From Lactobacillaceae bacterium (lineage in GTDB: Bacteria > Bacillota > Bacilli > Lactobacillales > Lactobacillaceae), in assembly GCA_031282325.1 (NCBI GenBank), contig JAITDY010000005.1:1-41783 (forward strand): DNA of 41,783 nucleotides, in the 5' to 3' direction. Position numbers and translations under genes: made by a program. Shown piece after piece: positions 32,982-41,419 of the stretch; the stretch's first letter is position 1; each line of letters opens with the position of its first letter. The notes under the pieces are model-generated. The model saw only the letters and a list, made by a program, of their open reading frames with translations. It did no database searches and was not told the DNA's origin.

Positions 32982-33726
32982 TTTTTAAAATTTCCTTAAT
33001 TAATTTATTATAAGCTCTTGCTCCAGACGATAGGGGCGCAAAATCTTGAATTGCTTTGCCAAAACTTGGGGCTTCACTGATTCGAACATTACGAGGGATT
33101 GTAATGCTGTAAACTTTATCAGCAAAATGTTTTCTAACTTCTGAAGTAACTTGTTTTGAGAGTTTAGTTCTTGAAGTCATCGTCATTAAAACACCTTCAA
33201 TTTCTAATTTATCATTTCCATGCTCTTTTACTAAATCGATTGTTTCACTTAATTGAGCTAGCCCTTCTAAAGCAAAATACTCAGCCTGTACCGGAATCAA
33301 TATCGAGTCTGCAGCTGTTAAGGAATTAAGCGATAGTAATCCTAATGCCGGAGGATTATCAATAATTACGTAATCATAATTTTTTTTCACTTTATCTAAT
33401 TTATTTTTCAAAACTGTTTGTTTGTTTTTGTTTTGAGATATTTTAATTTCAGCTCCAGCTAAAGCCGTAGATGAAGGAACAATATCGTATAAATCAGTTT
33501 CTAAAATGGCTGATTTCATCGATGAACCGCCTACTAAAACATCATAAGTATCTTTTTTTATATTTTCTTCATCAATACCAGATCCAGATGTTGCATTAGC
33601 CTGAGGGTCTAAATCAACTAAAAGTATTTTTTTACCATTTTTTGATAAGCCAGCGGCAATGTTTAATGCGGAAGTTGTTTTGCCAACTCCGCCCTTTTGG
33701 TTTGCAAGTGCAATTACTTTTGTCAT
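32959..33726 (-). CDS. parA: Chromosome partitioning ATPase ParA (Soj)
   Basis: This 255-residue MinD/ParA-type ATPase has the deviant Walker A motif NQKGGVGKTTSALN (residues 9-22), DLDPQANAT (switch I), VIIDNPPALG and PVQAEYFALEGL. It forms dimers on DNA with ATP and works with ParB to position the origin. It follows rsmG by 6 bp and overlaps the 68-residue gene. The rsmG-parA-parB order is the classical origin-proximal arrangement of Firmicutes. Confidence 0.96.
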   Translation of the reverse strand: MTKVIALANQKGGVGKTTSALNIAAGLSKNGKKILLVDLDPQANATSGSGIDEENIKKDTYDVLVGGSSMKSAILETDLYDIVPSSTALAGAEIKISQNKNKQTVLKNKLDKVKKNYDYVIIDNPPALGLLSLNSLTAADSILIPVQAEYFALEGLAQLSETIDLVKEHGNDKLEIEGVLMTMTSRTKLSKQVTSEVRKHFADKVYSITIPRNVRISEAPSFGKAIQDFAPLSSGARAYNKLIKEILKNDKKEDN

Positions 33727-33732
33727 ATATTT

Positions 33733-34449
33733 TTATTTTATAGGGTTTTTTGAAGGTGTACCAGCCTGCCTTGGATATTTTTTGGGTGTTTGTTTTATTT
33801 TCTTAATTTCTATTAATGTTCTCGGATTCCCATTTGGCAAATTAAATTCAAAAAGCGAGCCAATTTCTCCTCCTAAAATTTTGATTGCGTTCTTAGCATC
33901 ATTTAATTCTTGAACATAGGAAGCTGACTTAAACAATATTATCGTTCCATTTACTTTAGCTAAAGGCATTAAATATTCCAATAGTGTTGCAGTATTGCTA
34001 ACCGCACGCGCAGTAACAAAATCAAAACTTTCTCTATAATTTAAATTATTTCCAATATCTTCTGCTCGATAATGCTCAGTTTTTACATTTTTTAAATTTA
34101 ATTTTTCAATTAATTCATTGAGAAAATTTAATCTTTTTTTTAATGAATCAATAAGTGTTACTTCAAGTTTTGGATTAACAATACTTAAAACCATACCTGG
34201 GAAGCCCGCTCCCGTACCAACATCTGCAATACTTATTTTTTCATCTAATTTTGGAAAATAAATTAGAGGGGTTATAGAATCATAAAAATGTTTTATCCAT
34301 ACATCTAATTCTTCAATTATGGTAGTTAAATTTAAACTTTTATTAGTATTTATTAAATCTTGAAAATAGATATCAAGCTGCTTAATTTTTAAGGCAGATA
34401 ATTTTATACCTTGATCTTCTAATGCTGAAATTACTTCATTTTTATCCAC
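33733..34449 (-). CDS. rsmG: 16S rRNA (guanine527-N7)-methyltransferase
   Basis: This 238-residue SAM-dependent methyltransferase acts on G527 (E. coli numbering) in the 530 loop of 16S rRNA. Motifs are IADVGTGAGFPGMVLSI (SAM binding, about residues 70-86), FLNELIEKLNL and the late VTARAVSNTATLLEY, as in GidB. The start at 34449 is GTG, overlapping the AI-2E permease stop by 8 bp (GTGGATAA). Loss of RsmG in other bacteria gives low-level streptomycin resistance. The C-terminus is extended by a basic tail ending KKYPRQAGTPSKNPIK. Assignment secure. Confidence 0.95.
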   Translation of the reverse strand: MDKNEVISALEDQGIKLSALKIKQLDIYFQDLINTNKSLNLTTIIEELDVWIKHFYDSITPLIYFPKLDEKISIADVGTGAGFPGMVLSIVNPKLEVTLIDSLKKRLNFLNELIEKLNLKNVKTEHYRAEDIGNNLNYRESFDFVTARAVSNTATLLEYLMPLAKVNGTIILFKSASYVQELNDAKNAIKILGGEIGSLFEFNLPNGNPRTLIEIKKIKQTPKKYPRQAGTPSKNPIK

Positions 34450-35575
34450 GTTTTTTTCTCTTTATACTTTCTGAAATTGATTCCTTATATTCTTTTTGTT
34501 GAATTCCATATAAATCAAATGCAAAAATTACAATAGTTTTTAAAATAGCATAAGTAGGAACCACTAAAATCATTCCTAAAATTCCCCAAATATTACCTGC
34601 TGAAAGCAATAACACCAATATTGTCAATGGATGAATTCGTAAATTTCTGCCAATAATGTTTGGATACAATAAATTTCCATCGATTTGCGACACAATTATA
34701 ACGACTATAACAACAGCTATTGCTTGCTCTGGGCGAATCGTAAGAGCAATTATTATTGATGGAATAATTCCAATAAATTGACCGACATAGGGAATTAAAT
34801 TCACAATACCTGCAAATAATGCAAGCAATATGGCAAATGGTTGATGAATAATTAAATATCCAATTGCAATTGATATGCCAACAAATAAGGCTTCAACAAA
34901 TTGTCCACTAATATAATTACTGATCGTGCTATTCATTTTTGTAGCTAAATCATCAACTTGTTTTCCGTATTTCAAAAAAAAATGTTTCGAAATAAATGGG
35001 ATGAATTTATGGCTGTCCATCAAAAAATAAAAAAGCATAATAAGGATCGTAATTGTATTAATAAAAATACCCGTGGTAAATTGAAAAATATTAGTTACAT
35101 TATTTAAGAATGTTTGTAAATTTACAGAAAATTTATCAGTAATTTGTTTTTCAATATCGTTAATTGAAATTTTAAAATTTGATTTTTTAAGCCATTCCGA
35201 ATTTAAAATATCAGACATATACTTTTTAATTTCGTCAGCCCAATTAGGAACATCTTTAATCATTGAAGTAATTTGATTAAATAATTGAGGTACCGTTAGA
35301 ATTATTAAACTTATAATAACCAACAAAAATAAAAGATAAACAACTATTACAGATAAATTGTGTTTTAATTTAAATTTATTTTCCAATAACTTAGTAATTG
35401 GATGCAATAAATAAAATAAAAAGCTAGCTATAATAATCGGTGTAAAAACTGTTTTAAAAAAAATAGAAAGTGGTTGTAACAGAAAATTTAATTTACTTAA
35501 AATAATTATTAAAACACCAATTGCTAGTATTTCTAATGTCCAATATAAAATATCATTCTTTTTTAAAAAATTCAT
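34442..35575 (-). CDS. AI-2E family transporter (putative permease)
   Basis: This 377-residue membrane protein has about eight hydrophobic helices. The first pairs are at residues 15-30 and 40-80. A polar extracellular domain follows near residues 95-150 (PQLFNQITSMIKDVPNWADE), and later come ALLALFAGIVNLIPYVGQFIG and VSQIDGNLLYPNIIGRNLRIHP, which are the family signature. Members are reported to export AI-2 or to act as Na+/H+ antiporters; which applies here is unknown. It overlaps the rsmG start by 8 bp. A divergent promoter for the small basic protein gene lies in the 107 bp upstream. Confidence 0.87.
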   Translation of the reverse strand: MNFLKKNDILYWTLEILAIGVLIIILSKLNFLLQPLSIFFKTVFTPIIIASFLFYLLHPITKLLENKFKLKHNLSVIVVYLLFLLVIISLIILTVPQLFNQITSMIKDVPNWADEIKKYMSDILNSEWLKKSNFKISINDIEKQITDKFSVNLQTFLNNVTNIFQFTTGIFINTITILIMLFYFLMDSHKFIPFISKHFFLKYGKQVDDLATKMNSTISNYISGQFVEALFVGISIAIGYLIIHQPFAILLALFAGIVNLIPYVGQFIGIIPSIIIALTIRPEQAIAVVIVVIIVSQIDGNLLYPNIIGRNLRIHPLTILVLLLSAGNIWGILGMILVVPTYAILKTIVIFAFDLYGIQQKEYKESISESIKRKKRG

Positions 35576-35612
35576 AATTAATTACTATTATATAAGTTGT
35601 TTTGTTTTTTAC

Positions 35613-35641
35613 TTGCTTAATTTCTTAAAATCACGTAAAAT
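35613..35641 (+). promoter_or_regulatory. Promoter of the 59-residue basic protein gene
   Basis: TTGCTT (35613-35618) and TAAAAT (35636-35641) are separated by exactly 17 bp on the plus strand; the predicted start lies about 35 nt before the ATG. Confidence 0.65.
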
Positions 35642-35682
35642 ATTAACTTGTATTTGAATATTCAAAAAAGGAAACTAAAACT

Positions 35683-35862
35683 ATGGCAGGAACTAAAAAT
35701 CAAACTGGAAAACGAGTTTATAATTCTCTAGGCAGAAGTACTCGTCCAGTTTCACACAGTAATCAAAAAGTTCAACAACAAAAACGTACTGCTCAATTAC
35801 AACAATGGGCAAAAGGAACTGAAGGCGTTGAACTTCCAAAAGCAATTAAAATTAATGCTTAA
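35683..35862 (+). CDS. Small basic protein, function unknown
   Basis: This 59-residue protein begins MAGTKNQTGKRVYNSLGRST and ends GVELPKAIKINA. It is basic and Gln/Lys-rich in the middle (QKVQQQKRTAQLQQWAKG), with no membrane segment and no Cys. It has a clear promoter, AAGGAAAC before the ATG and a terminator right after, so it is a complete single-gene unit on the strand opposite to its neighbours. I do not recognise the family. Composition would suit a nucleic-acid- or ribosome-associated protein, but that is only a guess. It is too short for usual ORF cut-offs. Confidence 0.75.
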   Translation: MAGTKNQTGKRVYNSLGRSTRPVSHSNQKVQQQKRTAQLQQWAKGTEGVELPKAIKINA

Positions 35863-35864
35863 AT

Positions 35865-35896
35865 AAAAAGCAGTAACTGACGAGTTACTGCTTTTT
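35865..35896. terminator. Bidirectional terminator between the small basic protein and rlmH
   Basis: A perfect 14-bp inverted repeat (aaaaagcagtaact at 35865-35878, agttactgcttttt at 35883-35896) with a 4-nt loop and A/T-rich flanks. It overlaps the last bases of rlmH and can stop transcription from both strands. Confidence 0.88.
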
Positions 35897-36377
35897 ATTT
35901 ATGATATGGAGTGTGATTATTAATCATAAAAGAACGATATATTTGTTCGCTAACCACCACTCGAGCCAATTGATGAGGTAAGGTAATCTTGCCTAATGAA
36001 AATTGATAATCTGCCCTGTTTTTTACGTCGTTACTTAAGCCTAATGAACCACCAATAATAAAATCAATTGTTGAAAAACCATTAAATGCCAATTTCGACA
36101 TTTTTTCAGCCAGTAATTCGGAACTAATAATGTTTCCTTCAATAGTCATAGCAATTACATAATCTTTAGGATTAACTTTAGACAAAATTAAGTCGCCTTC
36201 TTTTTTTAGAATATTTAATTGATCATTTTCGTTATCATTTTCGGGCGTTGGTAGGTCTTTTAATTCTATAATATTAAAATCAGAAAAACGAGATAATCTT
36301 TTTGTATATTCTACTATTGCATCAGTAAAATATTTTTCTTTAATTTTTCCTACAACAATTAAATTTATTTTTAACAT
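35895..36377 (-). CDS. rlmH: 23S rRNA (pseudouridine1915-N3)-methyltransferase
   Basis: This 160-residue SPOUT-class methyltransferase (YbeA/OrfX) modifies pseudouridine 1915 in helix 69 of 23S rRNA in assembled 70S ribosomes. It begins MLKINLIVVGKIKEKYFTDA and has the SAM knot with DFIIGGSLGLS and LPHQLARVVVSEQIYRS, ending NNHTPYHK. The length is that of the family. It follows htrA by 6 bp, so it ends the walRK-htrA-rlmH group, the usual order in Firmicutes. Its last codons form part of the bidirectional terminator. In staphylococci this gene is the SCCmec attachment site; no such element is here. Confidence 0.97.
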   Translation of the reverse strand: MLKINLIVVGKIKEKYFTDAIVEYTKRLSRFSDFNIIELKDLPTPENDNENDQLNILKKEGDLILSKVNPKDYVIAMTIEGNIISSELLAEKMSKLAFNGFSTIDFIIGGSLGLSNDVKNRADYQFSLGKITLPHQLARVVVSEQIYRSFMINNHTPYHK

Positions 36378-36383
36378 TATTTA

Positions 36384-37676
36384 TTATTTTAATTCTTGGG
36401 TTAGTTTAATAGATGCAGTTTTCTGAGTTTCGCCACGATAATATGTTAATTTCACCGTGTCATTCATTTTATGTTTATATAAAGCATCTTTTAATTCAGC
36501 GCTTGTTTTAACTTTTTTGCCATCAATTCCAACGATTACATCATATTTTTTCAAACCAGCTTTTTTAGCTGGTGAATCATCATTTGAAAATGCAGCCACA
36601 ACAATTCCACTTTTAATATCGGTAGGAATTTTTAAAGTTTTTTCTCTATCTTCATCATCAACATCTGACAAATCAATAATTGATACTCCCAACGCTGGGC
36701 GTATAACTTTCCCGTCTTTAACTAATTTATTAATAATATTTACAACTGTATCTGAAGGAATTGCAAAACCCATGCCTTCTACTGATACGCCACTTTCAGT
36801 TTGTGTTAGTTTTTGTGATGTGATTCCAATTACTTGGCCGTTCATGTTGACAAGTGCACCACCAGAATTGCCTGGATTAATAGCAGCATCAGTTTGAATA
36901 GCTATGGCTTGTCCATAATTAGTACCGTCTTCTCCAATGTTACTTACTAAACGATTATTGGCTGACACAATCCCTTCAGTTAGCGTAGAAGAGAACTCAT
37001 CCCCTAATGGTGAGCCAATTGCAACTACTTGTTGCCCAACTTGAATTTGAGAAGATTTACCAAATTCAGCTACTGACTTAACATTTTTACTATCAATTTT
37101 AATAACTGCTAAATCAGTCATTGCATCTTTTCCAACTAATTTGGCATCTATTTTCTTACCATCAAACAAAACTACTTGTAATTTATTAGCACCATCAACA
37201 ACGTGATTATTTGTAACTATATATGCATTTCCATCTTCGCTTTTATAAATAACGCCTGAGCCTGAGCCTACTTCTTCATATTCTTCTTCAGTACTTGATG
37301 AAGAAGAATCACTCTTTTCTTTGCTTGATTCGCTTTTAGATGAAGAACCTGATTCGTCTTTACCTTGACCACCAAATTGGTCCCAAAAATCATTTAAATC
37401 ACTGTCGCTATCCGATTTTGATGATTTAACTTGTTCATTAATTACTGATACAACTGATTCTTTTAAAGCATTATAAACTTTGGTTGAAGAACTTTGTCCT
37501 TTGATTGTAACTGGGCTAATTTTAGAATTGGAACTGCTTTGATTATTATTTAACTGCGATATATTTTGTGTTAATCCACCGTTTTCTTTTAAATATAGAT
37601 ATCCACTGCCTGTAGCTACACTTGCGCCGATTAGGCTAGATGCCAAAATAATTCCAATTGTTTTTCCTTTTTTCAA
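36384..37676 (-). CDS. htrA: HtrA/DegP-like membrane-anchored serine protease
   Basis: This 430-residue extracytoplasmic quality-control protease has an N-terminal signal anchor (about residues 6-28), then a trypsin-like domain with His158 (TNNHVVDG), Asp188 (TDLAVIKI) and Ser271 (NPGNSGGAL), and one PDZ domain (residues 330-425, KKYDVIVGIDGKKV). Between the anchor and the protease is an unusually long low-complexity segment, about residues 84-135, made of Ser, Lys, Asp and Glu. HtrA degrades misfolded secreted proteins and is often under WalRK or CiaRH control. It is 41 bp downstream of walK, with walH, walI and walJ absent. Confidence 0.94.
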   Translation of the reverse strand: MKKGKTIGIILASSLIGASVATGSGYLYLKENGGLTQNISQLNNNQSSSNSKISPVTIKGQSSSTKVYNALKESVVSVINEQVKSSKSDSDSDLNDFWDQFGGQGKDESGSSSKSESSKEKSDSSSSSTEEEYEEVGSGSGVIYKSEDGNAYIVTNNHVVDGANKLQVVLFDGKKIDAKLVGKDAMTDLAVIKIDSKNVKSVAEFGKSSQIQVGQQVVAIGSPLGDEFSSTLTEGIVSANNRLVSNIGEDGTNYGQAIAIQTDAAINPGNSGGALVNMNGQVIGITSQKLTQTESGVSVEGMGFAIPSDTVVNIINKLVKDGKVIRPALGVSIIDLSDVDDEDREKTLKIPTDIKSGIVVAAFSNDDSPAKKAGLKKYDVIVGIDGKKVKTSAELKDALYKHKMNDTVKLTYYRGETQKTASIKLTQELK

Positions 37677-37717
37677 AATAAGCTACCTCGCTTTAATTAT
37701 TATTATTATTTATTATA

Positions 37718-39571
37718 TTATTGTTTTACAATCGGTAATTCAATGAACATTGTTGTTCCCTTACCTTCAGAAGATTCTGCCCATATAGTGCCATTTAGGG
37801 CTTCAACAACTTCTTTAGAAATTGCCAATCCCAAGCCAGAACCACCTTGTTTTCTAGCTCTCGCCTTATCTACACGATAAAAGCGATTAAAAATATTTTT
37901 AATATCTTTTTTAGGTATGCCCAAGCCTTTATCGATGATAGAAATACGTACTTTATCATCAATTTTTTTAATATCAACAGTAATTGCACTTCCATTTGGC
38001 GAATATTTAATCGCGTTATTAATTATATTATCCATAACTTGCATAAATCGGTCTGGATCTATATCGACAAAAATATTACTTATTTTATATTTCTTCACAA
38101 AATTATATTTCTTATCGTGTTCCGCATTCCCTTGTTCGACAATAATATCAAACCTATTTAAAATATGATCGATATAGCGCGAAATATTAATAAACTCTTT
38201 CTCTAGTTTAAGCGTTTTTTGATCAATACGCGACAATTCCAAAAGATCATTAATCATTCTTATCATTCTTTGCGTTTCATTATGAGCAACATTTAAAAAC
38301 TGCCTAACAATTTTTACTGGTGGCATTTTCCCATCTTGAAGGGTTTCAATATATGAATTAACTGATGTTAATGGAGTTCTTAATTCATGGCTAACATTAG
38401 AAACGAAGTTTTTTTGTTCTAATTCCAATTTAGTCTCTAAAGTAACGTCTCGAATAACTAAAACCGCTCCTGTAATAAAGCCTGATTTTCTTCGAATTAA
38501 ACTACTTGTAACCTTTAAGACTAAATTTTGATTCTCAATATTTTTTAAGATGATTCCCTTCGGTTTTTCTAGCAACTCCCTAAAAGAAATTTTATTATCT
38601 TCTAATTTCAATATATCTTGAATTTGTTTATCAACAATATCATCCTCTATTAAATTCAATAACTCTCCAGCTGTTATATTCACAACTAAAACTTTCCCGT
38701 TTCTATCCACGGAAATAACACCGTCAGTCATATTGCTTAAAAGTGAATCTAATCGATCTCTTTCAAATTGAGAATTAGATTTTTCTTGCATTAACGAAAC
38801 AGACAATTCATTAATGTTTTTTGCTAAATTGCCAATTTCATCATTAGAATTAATACTATTCAAAACTTGATAATGTCCGTTAATTAGTTGCTTAGTTTGA
38901 TTAGAAATATTTTCGATTGGGTTGCTAAACCAGCGAGAAATCATAAAACTAACGCCGGCGGCCGCTAATATGGGAATCAACATAGAACCAATAAAAAGTT
39001 TGGTAATGTTTGAAATATTTTCATAAGTAGCACTCATATCTGCAACATATAAAATTATTCCAATAATCTTGTCGTTTTCCTTTAATCTAGCAGTAGAAAT
39101 AAAATATGGATTACCATTAACTTTTAATTGCATTTCTTCTTTAAATTTTTTATTAGAAATGGCTTTGGAAATATTTTTTATAATATTTTTGGTTTTTAAA
39201 ACGGAAGTATACTTTAAGGTAACATTTTGCTTCATATTGATTGAATTTGCACCACGTATAATTCCCCTACCATCAATAACAATTATTGAGTCATTGCTTC
39301 CAATTCCTGTAACCGTTGACAAGGTTGAATTGACTTCAGAATTTCCAGATTTTTCGTTTGGATTTATAAGATTAGCTAATAATTGTTTTCTGGTGTCCTC
39401 AGAAACAAATGCTTGCTCTTTAACAGAATCAATCATTTGATTTTGAAGTTGTCCTATAAAAATAATTCCAAAAATTCCAATAGTTGTTAAAGTAACTAAC
39501 GTAAAAATTAATGCAATTTTAATGTGCACTAAATTAACAAAAATTTTAATTTTAGCAAATAACTCTTTCAT
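37718..39571 (-). CDS. walK: Cell-wall sensor histidine kinase WalK (VicK/YycG)
   Basis: This 617-residue kinase has two transmembrane helices (about residues 15-37 and 190-212) flanking an extracellular sensing domain of about 150 residues. HAMP (MISRWFSNPIENISNQTKQL), PAS (SLLSNMTDGVISVDRNGKVL), HisKA with NFVSNVSHELRTPLTSVNS, and an ATPase domain (NNAIKYSPNG, RFYRVDKARARKQGGSGLGLAISKEVV) follow. The extracellular and PAS domains together mark it as WalK rather than VicK of streptococci, which has no large outer domain. It controls autolysins and wall metabolism through WalR. The gene directly follows walR (no gap). Confidence 0.95.
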   Translation of the reverse strand: MKELFAKIKIFVNLVHIKIALIFTLVTLTTIGIFGIIFIGQLQNQMIDSVKEQAFVSEDTRKQLLANLINPNEKSGNSEVNSTLSTVTGIGSNDSIIVIDGRGIIRGANSINMKQNVTLKYTSVLKTKNIIKNISKAISNKKFKEEMQLKVNGNPYFISTARLKENDKIIGIILYVADMSATYENISNITKLFIGSMLIPILAAAGVSFMISRWFSNPIENISNQTKQLINGHYQVLNSINSNDEIGNLAKNINELSVSLMQEKSNSQFERDRLDSLLSNMTDGVISVDRNGKVLVVNITAGELLNLIEDDIVDKQIQDILKLEDNKISFRELLEKPKGIILKNIENQNLVLKVTSSLIRRKSGFITGAVLVIRDVTLETKLELEQKNFVSNVSHELRTPLTSVNSYIETLQDGKMPPVKIVRQFLNVAHNETQRMIRMINDLLELSRIDQKTLKLEKEFINISRYIDHILNRFDIIVEQGNAEHDKKYNFVKKYKISNIFVDIDPDRFMQVMDNIINNAIKYSPNGSAITVDIKKIDDKVRISIIDKGLGIPKKDIKNIFNRFYRVDKARARKQGGSGLGLAISKEVVEALNGTIWAESSEGKGTTMFIELPIVKQ

Positions 39572-40291
39572 TTATAAATTATTAGTAATTTTTTTTACAA
39601 AATAACCAACTCCACGTTTAGTCATAACAATTTGAGGATGCGCGGAATCTTCTTCAATTTTTTCTCGTAAACGTCTAACAGTAACATCAACGGTTCTTAC
39701 GTCACCATAATAATCAAATCCCCATATTTCATTTAATAAGGAATCACGAGTCATTACTTGACCACTATGCTTAACTAAATAAAGCAATAATTCAAATTCT
39801 CTATGGGTTAAATCTATTTCTTCCCCATCACGACTAACGGAATAGGAATTTGGATTTATAACTAAATCTTGAATTATAATTTCACTTTGGTTGCCGGCGG
39901 AATTGTTATTGATAATATCGTTTAAATTATTTCCAATATTTCGCAATCTAGCCTTAACTCGAGACATTAATTCTCTATTAGAAAATGGCTTTGTTACATA
40001 ATCATCAGCCCCTAATTCTAATCCTAGAACCTTATCGATTTCATCGTCTCTAGCAGTAACCATTATTACAGGCAAATTAGAAGTTTGACGTATTTCACGC
40101 AAAACTTCAAACCCGTCTAATTCTGGTAACATTTGATCCAACAAAATTAAATCTGGTTTTTCGCTTTGAAATGTTTCTAAGGCTTCTTTTCCATCAGTTG
40201 CAACAACAACTTCGTATCCTTCTTTTTCTAAATTATATTTGATAACTTCTGAAATTGATTTTTCATCATCAACAACTAAAATCTTTGTCAT
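39572..40291 (-). CDS. walR: Response regulator WalR (VicR/YycF)
   Basis: This 239-residue OmpR/PhoB-type regulator starts MTKILVVDDEKSISEVIKYN; the phospho-acceptor is in DLILLDQMLPELDG (about residue 53) and YVTKPFSNREL carries the conserved Lys. The winged helix ends VMTKRGVGYFVKKI, as in WalR. It is usually essential in low-GC Gram-positives and regulates cell-wall hydrolases. It has no Shine-Dalgarno: TATAAT (40304-40299) is 7 nt before the ATG, so transcripts may be leaderless. The divergent tRNA-Lys gene has its own promoter in the same 80-bp gap. walK follows immediately. Confidence 0.96.
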   Translation of the reverse strand: MTKILVVDDEKSISEVIKYNLEKEGYEVVVATDGKEALETFQSEKPDLILLDQMLPELDGFEVLREIRQTSNLPVIMVTARDDEIDKVLGLELGADDYVTKPFSNRELMSRVKARLRNIGNNLNDIINNNSAGNQSEIIIQDLVINPNSYSVSRDGEEIDLTHREFELLLYLVKHSGQVMTRDSLLNEIWGFDYYGDVRTVDVTVRRLREKIEEDSAHPQIVMTKRGVGYFVKKITNNL

Positions 40292-40298
40292 ACATTTA

Positions 40299-40304
40299 AT
40301 TATA
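40299..40304 (-). promoter_or_regulatory. -10 element of walR
   Basis: A consensus TATAAT on the minus strand is 7 nt before the walR ATG. The predicted start falls at or next to the ATG. No convincing -35 is visible 16-18 bp upstream (AAGTGT). Confidence 0.5.
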
Positions 40305-40325
40305 ACAATCTCATTAAGTAAACAC

Positions 40326-40354
40326 TTGCATAAATGCCTTTACGGTGTTAACAT
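40326..40354 (+). promoter_or_regulatory. Promoter of tRNA-Lys
   Basis: TTGCAT (40326-40331) and TAACAT (40349-40354) with a 17-bp spacer on the plus strand, 17 bp before the mature tRNA. Confidence 0.6.
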
Positions 40355-40371
40355 ATTTAGGTAATATGTCT

Positions 40372-40444
40372 GGATGAGTAGCTCAGTTGGTAGAGCAACG
40401 GACTCTTAATCCGTGGGTCCAGGGTTCGAGCCCCTGCTTATCCA
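40372..40444 (+). tRNA. tRNA-Lys (anticodon CUU)
   Basis: A complete 73-nt cloverleaf: acceptor stem GGATGAG / CTTATCC with one G-T pair, D arm GCTC/GAGC with AGTTGGTA loop, anticodon arm ACGGA/TCCGT with loop CTCTTAA (anticodon CTT, reading AAG), variable GGGTC, T arm CAGGG/CCCTG with TTCGAGC, and discriminator A. CCA is not encoded (TAA follows). It is a solitary gene with its own promoter and terminator, divergent from walR. Confidence 0.96.
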
Positions 40445-40474
40445 TAAATAACATTGCTGATAATAAATCAGAGA

Positions 40475-40500
40475 AAAAACACCTTAATTGGTGTTTTTAA
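40475..40500 (+). terminator. Terminator after tRNA-Lys
   Basis: A 9-bp stem (aaaaacacc at 40475-40483, ggtgttttt at 40490-40498) with a 6-nt loop and T run, 31 bp past the tRNA. It can also serve the convergent membrane-protein operon. Confidence 0.85.
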
Positions 40501-40536
40501 TTTAACTAAATTTGTTTAATTGAATTTTATCAATTC

Positions 40537-40686
40537 TTATTTCTTAGCAAAATAAAATAATAGTAATGCAATTAATAATAAAATAAAACTTTCAATAAGG
40601 GTAAGATTAATTCCCAAATAGTTACTAAAGAAACTAATAGCAAGTATCAATATTGCTAAAATAGTAAAAATAATTTTTTTAAACAT
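40537..40686 (-). CDS. Very small hydrophobic membrane protein
   Basis: This 49-residue protein begins MFKKIIFTILAILILAISFF and ends LLLFYFAKK, with two hydrophobic segments around SNYLGINLTL. GAGGAAT lies about 10 nt before the ATG, which starts 13 bp after the stop of the preceding membrane-protein gene, so it is probably the last gene of that operon. Its family is unknown. It is close in length to small holin-like or toxin-like hydrophobic peptides, but there is no antisense RNA or other supporting sign. Confidence 0.65.
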   Translation of the reverse strand: MFKKIIFTILAILILAISFFSNYLGINLTLIESFILLLIALLLFYFAKK

Positions 40687-40699
40687 ATACAAATATTCC

Positions 40700-41419
40700 T
40701 CATTTTTCTAATTTTTTTACAAATCGTTTTTTATCTAATGCAACTATAAATAATTTTTTCGTACCCCAATTAATAATATAGATTGAAATCATAAAAATAA
40801 TTAAAGATAAGCCAATCGATATATATGGACTTAAGTATCCTGAAGATGCAAAAAGCAATAAAATAAATATTCCACTATCCATAAATTGACTTGCAAGAGT
40901 TGCTAATTTCCACAAACCATTCTGATCAACATTTTGAATTAATTTAATGTTTCTTTGCTGGACAGCTGGATAAGCTAACGATGGATAAAGTAAGAATCTT
41001 GGATAGATGATTGCCATAATTACACTTACTGAGGTTATAACTGATATATATATAAAATTATGAATAGAGATAACTATAATTATATATTTCAAAATTGTAC
41101 TAGGAAGAACATATAGACGTAATATATCTAATTTAGTTTTAGCCACTTCTGTTAACGGTCTATCTGCCAAAATATACAATTCCGTAATTCGTCCATTAGA
41201 ATCGAAAGAAAATATTTCTGGAAAATTGCTTACGTAAGTGGCCATTGCTTCTTTTATGTGCAATGATAACTGCAAAATTAAAGTCCACCTAATATAATTA
41301 TTAGCATAAAAACTAGTATTCAAACCAATTAAGATTCCAAATTGAGCCCACATTGATATGCTGCCCAACAAGAGGGGTATGCCAAAATTACTCGTTGGAA
41401 TACGACTACCGATTTTCAT
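40700..41419 (-). CDS. Multi-spanning membrane protein, function unknown
   Basis: This 239-residue protein has about six hydrophobic helices, for example near residues 16-35, 100-150 (LKYIIIVISIHNFIYISV) and 185-225, with a polar cytoplasmic or extracellular segment in between (SFDSNGRITELYILADRPLT). I start it at the ATG at 41419, whose ATGA overlaps the TGA of the upstream gene by 4 bp, so it is translationally coupled; an in-frame TTG at 41434 is also open. No family recognised. It and its two neighbours look like one operon for a membrane complex. A frameshifted single protein is possible but less likely given the ATGA overlap. Confidence 0.7.
   Translation of the reverse strand: MKIGSRIPTSNFGIPLLLGSISMWAQFGILIGLNTSFYANNYIRWTLILQLSLHIKEAMATYVSNFPEIFSFDSNGRITELYILADRPLTEVAKTKLDILRLYVLPSTILKYIIIVISIHNFIYISVITSVSVIMAIIYPRFLLYPSLAYPAVQQRNIKLIQNVDQNGLWKLATLASQFMDSGIFILLLFASSGYLSPYISIGLSLIIFMISIYIINWGTKKLFIVALDKKRFVKKLEK

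Noticed and set aside
31888-33726. parS site near parAB
   Set aside because: I looked by eye for the TGTTTCACGTGAAACA type of palindrome here and across the window and found no good match.
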